Source of the DNA: DAOPKN01 sp035391225
GTDB taxonomy: Bacteria; Thermotogota; Thermotogae; MWEM01
DNA: 35,915 bases
Assembly (NCBI GenBank): GCA_035391225.1
Contig: DAOPKN010000023.1
Location: 1 to 35,915, forward strand
Direction: 5' to 3'
Part shown: in pieces, positions 24,447 through 29,642 of the stretch
How positions within the stretch are numbered: the first letter of the stretch is position 1
How the letters are laid out: the number at the start of each line of letters is the position of its first letter
Made by a program: the position numbers and the translations under genes
The notes under the pieces: generated by a model
Seen by the model: only the letters and a program-made list of their open reading frames with translations
The model's database searches: none
Told to the model about the DNA's origin: nothing

Positions 24447-26297
24447 TTATTCAGCTTTCCAAGCGTAGTAGTACTCGGGTGTGGTGTCACCATTGGAACG
24501 AAGGATGTGGGGGAAGTATCCCTGCACCCAGCTGCGTCCAACCCAAAGTCCTTGGGGCATGTACAACGGGGTGGAAACGTAGTTTTCCAACAAGCGCCTT
24601 TGCAGAAGGTCGTAGTATTCCAAGCGCTTCACAGGGTTGGGTTCACGCACGCCTTTTTCGATCAGTTCGTTGAACTGGGCTTCAGCCAGTGCGGTGTAAG
24701 ATCCGCCGTGGCGTTGGCCGTAGTAACCCTCGGAGTGGTAGTAGGTGGAAAGGAAGTTGTGCGCGTCGGGGTAGTCTGCAACCCATCCGATGATGTACAG
24801 CGGGCACAGGCGTTCGCGGGTGGCCTTCAGGTAGGTGGGCCATTGCGCACCGATAACATCCACCTTGAACTTGGGGTTCATGGATTCGGTGTACACCTTG
24901 ATCATTTCGCAGCACGTTTGGCGTACTTCGTTCCCGGAGTTGTACATGGCAACCAGCTTGAAGCCATTTTCCCAGGCTTGTCCGTCCCAAGCAGCCTTCC
25001 ATGCTTGTTCGGCCATTCCAAGGTCAAATTCGTACATGGGGAGGTTGGGATCGTAGCCAAAGAAACCCTTCGGAAGGTCGGTAGGAACCCTTTCACCAAG
25101 ACCATTCACGAGATCTTCGATCAGTGCATCGTAGTTGAAGGAGTGCAGGATTGCTTTGCGGGTGTTGATGTCGTCGAAGAAGTTGTAGGGAATACCCTCG
25201 CCATCGAACTGGCCACTTCCGATGTATTCACTGGCTGGATCAACCGCCCAGGTGAAGTGAATGGAGGTAACCTGTGCACGGGGGAACCCTTCGATCACGG
25301 TAACACCAGGGGTGTTGTCGAACGTTCCGCGGTAGATGGGATCCACGGCGATGAGGTCGACGTCTCCGGCTTCCAGGAGAGCCTTACGCGTGGAGAACTC
25401 TTCGATGTCGCGCAGGATGACGGATTTGAGCTTCGCAGGACCTTGCCAGTACTGGTCGAAGCGTTGCAGAACAACCGTCTTGTTTTCCTGGTCCCACACC
25501 TGCAGCTTGAAGGGGCCGCTTCCGGCGTCAGCATCCATGTGGATCGGGGATTCCTCGGGTTGGAGGTCGTGCCACTTCCACCAGCCGTCAGCCTTTCCAT
25601 CCCAAGCACCGTTTACCTTCATCCATTCTGCATCGAGGATTCCAGCCCAACCGGCGTAGTAGCAGATGGTGTACAGGAAAGGTCCGAAGGAACCCTTCAT
25701 GTTGACCACGAAGTTGTCGCCTTCCACGACGAACAGGGGGTCGATGACTTCTTCGTAAAACTCGATGAGTTTCGCGCGTGCCTCTTCGGAAACGGGTTCG
25801 CGGTCGATCACTGCATCGGAGTAGGCCATGCCAGCCCAGTCCTCGAACCAGCTCTCGATGGAGAAGTACTGTCCACCGGAAACCGCTTCGATGATCAGGG
25901 TCATGGCACCGGAACTGTTGTCACCCAGGAATCCGCGCTCGAAGGTGTATTCGACGTCGGCCGGGGTGAGGGTGTTTCCACTGTGGAACAGGACTCCCTT
26001 GCGGATGGGGAAGGTGTACACCTTTCCATCGGGGGTGAGCAATCCATTTTCCATGGTGGGAACCGCAGTCGAAATCATGGGGATCATGTCGATGGATTCA
26101 CCATCGTAGCGAATCAGGTTCTCGTAAAGTGTGCTAACAACCTCGCCGCTGGCAGTGTCCCACATGGCCTGCGGGTCCAACGATTCAGGGGAACCGTACT
26201 GGGCGACGATGAGCGTATCCGGGTTCTTCACGGCAGAAAAAGCCGCCAGGGAAACGAGCACCAGAGCCAGCACCAGAACAAACAACTTTTTGGACAT
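24447..26297 (-). CDS. oppA: Family 5 extracellular solute-binding protein of the oligopeptide importer
   Basis: A 616-residue periplasmic binding protein (SBP_bac_5). It has a Sec signal (MSKKLFVLVLALVLVSLAAFS) with no lipobox Cys, so it is soluble, as in Thermotoga homologues. Family features: LIVAQYGSPESLDPQ near the mature start, IRKGVLFHSGNTLTPADVEYTFER (split: IRKGVLFHSG, LTPADVEYTF), and SGPFKLQVWDQ in the central domain. Typical SBP5 ligands are oligopeptides, but cellobiose- and xylobiose-type ligands are known in hyperthermophiles. It is the first gene of the operon, with promoter and operator-like repeat upstream and GGAGGC 8 bases before ATG 26297. Naming it oppA is by context. 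Confidence 0.93.
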   Translation of the reverse strand: MSKKLFVLVLALVLVSLAAFSAVKNPDTLIVAQYGSPESLDPQAMWDTASGEVVSTLYENLIRYDGESIDMIPMISTAVPTMENGLLTPDGKVYTFPIRKGVLFHSGNTLTPADVEYTFERGFLGDNSSGAMTLIIEAVSGGQYFSIESWFEDWAGMAYSDAVIDREPVSEEARAKLIEFYEEVIDPLFVVEGDNFVVNMKGSFGPFLYTICYYAGWAGILDAEWMKVNGAWDGKADGWWKWHDLQPEESPIHMDADAGSGPFKLQVWDQENKTVVLQRFDQYWQGPAKLKSVILRDIEEFSTRKALLEAGDVDLIAVDPIYRGTFDNTPGVTVIEGFPRAQVTSIHFTWAVDPASEYIGSGQFDGEGIPYNFFDDINTRKAILHSFNYDALIEDLVNGLGERVPTDLPKGFFGYDPNLPMYEFDLGMAEQAWKAAWDGQAWENGFKLVAMYNSGNEVRQTCCEMIKVYTESMNPKFKVDVIGAQWPTYLKATRERLCPLYIIGWVADYPDAHNFLSTYYHSEGYYGQRHGGSYTALAEAQFNELIEKGVREPNPVKRLEYYDLLQRRLLENYVSTPLYMPQGLWVGRSWVQGYFPHILRSNGDTTPEYYYAWKAE

Positions 26298-26354
26298 ACG
26301 TTATTGCCTCCTTTCGATTTTACCCTGCAATAGGGTGATAGGAAAGTCGGAAAA

Positions 26355-26383
26355 ATTATAGCATTTTTCCAAGTTTATTTCAA
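26355..26383 (-). promoter_or_regulatory. Sigma70-type promoter of the oligopeptide importer operon
   Basis: Minus-strand TTGAAA (26378-26383) and a perfect TATAAT (26355-26360) are 17 bp apart, 57 bp upstream of the binding-protein start. This is the best-matching promoter in the window. Confidence 0.85.
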
Positions 26384-26400
26384 ATGGAGCCAACTTGGAA
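26367..26400. repeat. 9-bp inverted repeat straddling the -35 (candidate operator)
   Basis: TTCCAAGTT (26367-26375) and AACTTGGAA (26392-26400) are perfect inverse complements with a 16-bp spacer. The -35 lies between the arms and the left arm falls in the -10/-35 spacer. Centre-to-centre distance is 25 bp. Confidence 0.65.
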
Positions 26401-26480
26401 CCCCTCTTTCCAAAAACGCTCCCGTTACTACCGTCACAACCCCCCCCTACTCCCCGAAGACTTTCTGAAGAATTTTGCAG

Positions 26481-27185
26481 CTATTCCCGGGACAGCAAGA
26501 GGTAGAGCGAGAGCCCCATCCCACCAGCGGCAAGCGCCGTGGAAACGATGGCCAGTGTGGTTAATCCCTTGTTTTTCTTTTCCAGCTCCCCGATCCGAGC
26601 CGAATGGTTCGTGTCGATATCTTGGAGTCGCAGAAGCTGGCTGCCGTGTGCTTGGAATTGTTGCGCCATTCCTCCCATGTCGGCTTGCAGTGCGGATACG
26701 CTGCTGGAAATTCCCGCCTGGTTCTCCTCCAAGCGCTGCACCGAACGGGTGATCGCTTCGAGCTCGGTGGGATCGAAGGTGGACTGGGAAAGGGTATCCA
26801 TCCGCCCTTGGATGGCCTGGTACTGCACACCGATGCGCTCCACCGTGGCAGCAATGGATTCAACCAGTGATTTGAGGGTATTGAGCTGGTACTGCGTACG
26901 AACGTCTTCTTCCGTAGTAGCTCCTTGGGGTGTGCCTTGTTCCCCCAGGTAGTTGACCAGCTTATCCAGAACGGAGGCCAGCTGGTAGCGGGTAAGGTAG
27001 GCTTCCCCTTGGAAACTTCCATCGGGAAGACCGCTTAAAATTCCTTTTTCCACGAGGCTCTGCACCGCGGCATACGCCCAATGGGAAGCGGGAACATCGC
27101 TGAAACTCACGGCGAAGAACAGCGTGGAAAAAAGGAGAAGGGGCAACAGGAAGAACGAGCGGCGCTGCCATTTTTCCGGAACCAT
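26481..27185 (-). CDS. Short SLH / coiled-coil / C-terminal-anchor envelope protein (Omp-alpha-like)
   Basis: A 234-residue envelope protein. ATG 27185 is chosen for GGGAGG 6 bases upstream. A Sec signal covers about residues 1-28 (PLLLFSTLFFAVSFS). One SLH domain (about 29-82) reads FSDVPASHWAYAAVQSLVEKG (split: FSDVPASHWAY, AAVQSLVEKG), LPDGSFQG, TRYQLASVLDKLV. A long coiled coil (about 95-205) follows, then one C-terminal TM segment (about 208-230) ending LLLSRE. This is the domain order of Thermotoga Omp-alpha, which links peptidoglycan or cell wall to the outer membrane; at 234 residues it is clearly shorter than that protein. It has its own promoter and is flanked upstream by a terminator. 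Confidence 0.85.
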   Translation of the reverse strand: MVPEKWQRRSFFLLPLLLFSTLFFAVSFSDVPASHWAYAAVQSLVEKGILSGLPDGSFQGEAYLTRYQLASVLDKLVNYLGEQGTPQGATTEEDVRTQYQLNTLKSLVESIAATVERIGVQYQAIQGRMDTLSQSTFDPTELEAITRSVQRLEENQAGISSSVSALQADMGGMAQQFQAHGSQLLRLQDIDTNHSARIGELEKKNKGLTTLAIVSTALAAGGMGLSLYLLLSRE

Positions 27186-27227
27186 GTATTTCCCTCCCGG
27201 TTTCGATTTTTTCAAACGCTCCATTGG

Positions 27228-27255
27228 ATTGTACCACAAAACCTGCACCCGCCAA
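27228..27255 (-). promoter_or_regulatory. Promoter of the SLH protein gene
   Basis: Minus-strand TTGGCG (27250-27255), 16 bp, then TACAAT (27228-27233) with a TGG extension just before it. It begins right after the terminator at 27257-27284. Confidence 0.6.
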
Positions 27256-27256
27256 G

Positions 27257-27284
27257 AAAAAACCCCCGGGATACTTTCCGGGGG
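27257..27284 (-). terminator. Rho-independent terminator of the small-protein cluster
   Basis: On the minus strand CCCCCGG (from 27278-27284) pairs with CCGGGGG (27263-27269), followed by a six-T run (27257-27262). It stands 22 bp after the stop of the 41-residue frame and has no other gene to serve, evidence that the region upstream is transcribed. Confidence 0.85.
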
Positions 27285-27306
27285 TACACTTGACCTGCTC
27301 TGGTAC

Positions 27307-27432
27307 TCAGGTCCAAAACCTCGACACGTCTTGAAACGGTGTGGAACGAGAAAAATATTTCCCGTAAATGGCTTGGCGGTTTTGTTCGCTCTGCACGGCC
27401 TTGGCTCGCATGCTTACATTCCTTTCTTTCAT
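27307..27432 (-). CDS. Small protein C of the tiny-ORF cluster, 41 residues, unknown
   Basis: ATG 27432 is preceded by TGGAGGG at 7 bases. The product starts MKERNVSMRAKAVQSEQ and ends SRFWT; it is basic at the N-terminus, Gln/Arg-rich in the middle (SEQNRQAIYGKYFSR) and carries no signal peptide or Cys. It is the last frame before the terminator at 27257. I recognise no family. The good Shine-Dalgarno and its position between an upstream small frame and a terminator argue for translation. Confidence 0.55.
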   Translation of the reverse strand: MKERNVSMRAKAVQSEQNRQAIYGKYFSRSTPFQDVSRFWT

Positions 27433-27478
27433 GGGTAATCCCTCCATTCGAGTGTATTCGTTTGTTGCTTGGTATGCT

Positions 27479-27625
27479 TTAAAACGTGCTTTCCATGCGG
27501 TTGTTCATGATCCCCAGTTCGAAGGTGAGGTTCTTGAAACGCCAGGGATCCATCTTCTCGAGCCCCATTTCCCTTCGCAACTTATCAGGGGCAGTACGTC
27601 CTTCCATTGGGTTTCTCAGCAACAT
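27479..27625 (-). CDS. Small protein B of the tiny-ORF cluster, 48 residues, unknown
   Basis: ATG 27625 has a run of purines with GGGAGG 9 bases before it. The product begins MLLRNPMEGRTAPDKLRREM and contains GLEKMDPWRFKNLTFELGIM; it is soluble, Met-rich (seven Met) and likely helical. It overlaps frame A by 41 bp in a different phase: the Shine-Dalgarno of B is also the Arg/Glu-rich codons of A. Frame C follows 46 bp later. No family recognised. Confidence 0.6.
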   Translation of the reverse strand: MLLRNPMEGRTAPDKLRREMGLEKMDPWRFKNLTFELGIMNNRMESTF

Positions 27626-27686
27626 GCTTCCTTTCCTCCCTCCTCTTGTGATCGTAGTACAGGTAAAACAACATGATTTCGTTCAT
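27585..27686 (-). CDS. Small protein A of the tiny-ORF cluster, 33 residues, unknown
   Basis: ATG 27686 has a consensus AAGGAGG at 7 bases. The product opens MNEIMLFYLYYDHKRREERK: a short hydrophobic/aromatic N-terminus followed by a highly basic stretch, ending RTYCP with one Cys. It could be a small protein or a translated leader that couples ribosome entry to frame B, whose start lies inside it. Promoter TTGTCA-17-TAGGAT lies 28 bp upstream. No family recognised. Confidence 0.55.
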   Translation of the reverse strand: MNEIMLFYLYYDHKRREERKHVAEKPNGRTYCP

Positions 27687-27713
27687 GGTGATTCCTCCTT
27701 CATTTTTTTGGAT

Positions 27714-27752
27714 ATCCTATGATACAACAGCAAACTTGACAACAGCTTGTCA
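27714..27752 (-). promoter_or_regulatory. Promoter of the small-protein cluster with palindrome on the -35
   Basis: Minus-strand TTGTCA (27737-27742), 17 bp, TAGGAT (27714-27719). The -35 is one arm of an inverted repeat TGACAA (27737-27742), CAGC, TTGTCA (27747-27752), so a dimeric regulator could block it. Confidence 0.55.
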
Positions 27753-27775
27753 GTGATTCCGGCAGCCGTTCGGGC

Positions 27776-27803
27776 AAAAAAAAACTGTGGTTTTTCGCCA
27801 CAG
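27776..27803 (-). terminator. Rho-independent terminator or attenuator
   Basis: On the minus strand CTGTGG (27798-27803) pairs with CCACAG (27785-27790) and nine T follow (27776-27784). It ends the transcript started at the 27966-27994 promoter, or attenuates readthrough into the small-protein cluster. Confidence 0.85.
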
Positions 27804-27843
27804 CCCTTTGGGGATTCTTTTCATGCAAACAAAAAGGGAATGT

Positions 27844-27921
27844 TCAACGGAAAAGGGCATGACGAGGTGAAAAAACAGAACAGCACTGCTGGCCGGAAAC
27901 ACACGCGACGTAGTTCTCCAT
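27844..27921 (-). CDS. 25-residue Cys-containing small ORF, possible leader peptide
   Basis: ATG 27921 is preceded by GGGGAGGTG (27928-27936) at 6 bases and lies about 40 bp after a good promoter. The peptide begins MENYVACVSGQQCCSV and ends HALFR, with three Cys in 25 residues. A strong terminator follows 41 bp after the stop. The layout (promoter, short frame, terminator, more genes) is that of an attenuation leader, but I could not find a convincing alternative antiterminator pairing. A free-standing small protein or small RNA with a coding segment is equally possible. Confidence 0.5.
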   Translation of the reverse strand: MENYVACVSGQQCCSVFSPRHALFR

Positions 27922-27965
27922 TCTGTTCACCTCCCCATAGTTTGAAGTTTGTTCGAAGCTACGAC

Positions 27966-27994
27966 AGTATAGCACGCATCGCGCCGAAAATCAA
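27966..27994 (-). promoter_or_regulatory. Sigma70-type promoter of the leader transcript
   Basis: Minus-strand TTGATT (27989-27994) and TATACT (27966-27971) are 17 bp apart. Transcription would start near 27959 and run about 185 nt to the terminator at 27776. Confidence 0.7.
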
Positions 27995-28017
27995 GCTTTC
28001 TTCATTTCCAATAAAGT

Positions 28018-28042
28018 CACAAGAAACATGACCAAAGTCATG
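28018..28042 (-). terminator. Probable terminator after galT
   Basis: CATGAC (minus, 28037-28042), loop TTTG, GTCATG, followed by TTTCTT. The stem is only 6 bp and the T tract is interrupted, so termination is probably partial. It starts 13 bp after the galT stop. Confidence 0.5.
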
Positions 28043-28055
28043 CTGCGTTCCACTC

Positions 28056-29627
28056 TCAGGAACAGGATTGCTGGATCCAGGATTCGAAAGCGGCAATCCC
28101 TTCGGGAGTGGGCTTGAAAACGGCGGAATCTTGCAGCACACGCAAGAACTTGCGGCCCACTTCCCGTTGCAGGATTTCCTCCGCCTCCTGGGGTTCCACG
28201 GGGAACCGGTAGCGCTTCTTGAGATCGTTGATCCAGTGGCGATGCTTGGCGATTTCCGGCTTCTCCAGCCACTCGGAGTTTTGTTCCTGCGGCGAAACGA
28301 GAACCTTCTCTTTGATTTCGTCCAGTTCGTACCGCAGCCGTCCGGGAAGTATGGCGAGCCCCATCACCTCGATCAGTCCGATGTTTTCTTTTTTGATGTG
28401 GTGCAAGTCGCGATGCGGATGGAAAATACCGGTAGGGTGCACCTGGCTCACGGCGTTGTTGCGCAACACCAGGTCCATCTCCAGCATGCCGTCTTCCTTC
28501 CTGCGCACGATGGGGGTGATGGTGTTGTGCCGGAACCATTGGTCTCCATTGCGCGAGAAATTCAAAATGGACAGTTCCTCGGATTTGAAATCCTTCCAGG
28601 AACGGAAAAGGTGGTCGGCCACATCCACGAGCGAATCACGGTTGGTGGAACGAAGGCGGACGACGGACATGGGCCAGTGCAGGCGGGAGATCTCCACATC
28701 GGGCCAACGCGGGCAGGAAAAGATGCTGGCAGCACTTGCACTTGCCATGGGTAGGGATTGTACTCCCCCCTGGAAGTGTTCGTGGGAGAGAATCGATCCG
28801 CCCACGATGGGCAGGTCCGCGTTGGATCCAATGAAGTAATGGGGGAACATATCCAAGAAATCGAGTAGCCTTTGGAAGGTCCTCTTTTCCATGTGCATCG
28901 GAACGTGCTTCTCAAAAAGCACGATGCAGTGCTGGTCGTAGTACACGTAGGGAGAAAACTGGAAGTACCAGCGTTCCCCGCTAAGTTCCAGCGGGATCAC
29001 ACGCAGGTTCTGGCGGGCGGGATGGGTCGCGTTTCCCGCAAACCCCACGTTTTGCACGCACAACAGGCAGGAGGGATACCCCGTGGATGGGGCAAGGCGG
29101 GCCTGCGCAATTTCCTTGGGGTCTTTCTCGGGTTTGGATAGATTGATGGTGATCTGCATGGGTCCGTAGTCGGTTTCCACCTGCCATTCCTGGTTTTTCC
29201 GGATCCGATCCATGCGAATGTACAGGTTGTCCTTGCAGAACTGGAAAAAGAAGTCCGTTGCCGCTTTGATTCCTTTCTTTTTCTTCAGGCGAAGGAATTT
29301 TTCGGCCACGATGGAGGGTTCTGGCGAAACGATACCCATGAGGCGCACTTCGAAACGCTCTCTTTCTTCCAGCGAATCCGAAGCAATCAACCCCATTTCG
29401 CGTGCATGGTCCACCAAGTTGGGAAGAATGGCTTCCAGGGAAAGGGGGAAAGGATCTTCCAACTGGTCCCAGCATTGCTCCATCTCCTCGAAGGTCAAGG
29501 GAGCGGGAAGCTTCAGAAGATCCAGCAAGCTATTCCTTTTGCAAATCACGTCTTGGGGGTGCACCATTTTCTTGCGCACGGCGTATTCCAGGAGCGCTTC
29601 TGTCCAAAATGCCACGGGTATGTTCAT
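28056..29627 (-). CDS. galT: UTP-hexose-1-phosphate uridylyltransferase, class II (GalT2)
   Basis: A 523-residue enzyme of the Leloir pathway that moves UMP between UDP-glucose and galactose-1-phosphate. It belongs to the long class II type mainly known from Bacillota (about 500 residues), not the short class I enzyme. The N-terminal catalytic part includes NLYIRMDRIRKNQEW and SCLLCVQNVGFAGN; the central SHEHFQGG (His282-Glu-His284) is the class II signature, and the C-terminal part has GIFHPHRDLHHIKKENIGLIE (split: GIFHPHRDLHH, IKKENIGLIE). It is the last gene of the BamA operon, 15 bp after the hydrolase. A galK partner is not in the window. Confidence 0.93.
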   Translation of the reverse strand: MNIPVAFWTEALLEYAVRKKMVHPQDVICKRNSLLDLLKLPAPLTFEEMEQCWDQLEDPFPLSLEAILPNLVDHAREMGLIASDSLEERERFEVRLMGIVSPEPSIVAEKFLRLKKKKGIKAATDFFFQFCKDNLYIRMDRIRKNQEWQVETDYGPMQITINLSKPEKDPKEIAQARLAPSTGYPSCLLCVQNVGFAGNATHPARQNLRVIPLELSGERWYFQFSPYVYYDQHCIVLFEKHVPMHMEKRTFQRLLDFLDMFPHYFIGSNADLPIVGGSILSHEHFQGGVQSLPMASASAASIFSCPRWPDVEISRLHWPMSVVRLRSTNRDSLVDVADHLFRSWKDFKSEELSILNFSRNGDQWFRHNTITPIVRRKEDGMLEMDLVLRNNAVSQVHPTGIFHPHRDLHHIKKENIGLIEVMGLAILPGRLRYELDEIKEKVLVSPQEQNSEWLEKPEIAKHRHWINDLKKRYRFPVEPQEAEEILQREVGRKFLRVLQDSAVFKPTPEGIAAFESWIQQSCS

Positions 29628-29642
29628 CTCTGTCTCCCTTCC

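Noticed and set aside
24390..26333. A 647-codon open frame antisense to the binding-protein gene
   Set aside because: It is the shadow of a strongly conserved SBP5 gene with signal peptide, promoter and Shine-Dalgarno on the other strand.
27479..27625. Similarity of small protein B to alpha/beta-type small acid-soluble spore proteins (KLRREMGL ... LTFELGIMNNRM)
   Set aside because: The spacing and the conserved NGxVGGE core do not fit, and a spore protein is not expected in this diderm context.
27500..27960. TTCGAA-containing stretches that recall a tRNA T-loop
   Set aside because: No flanking 5-bp stem, acceptor stem or anticodon arm can be built around them.
27844..27960. Possible SRP (4.5S-like) RNA in the gap after galT
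   Set aside because: The conserved CCGGAAGGAAGCA-type core is not present; only a partial CCGGCCAGCAG is seen.
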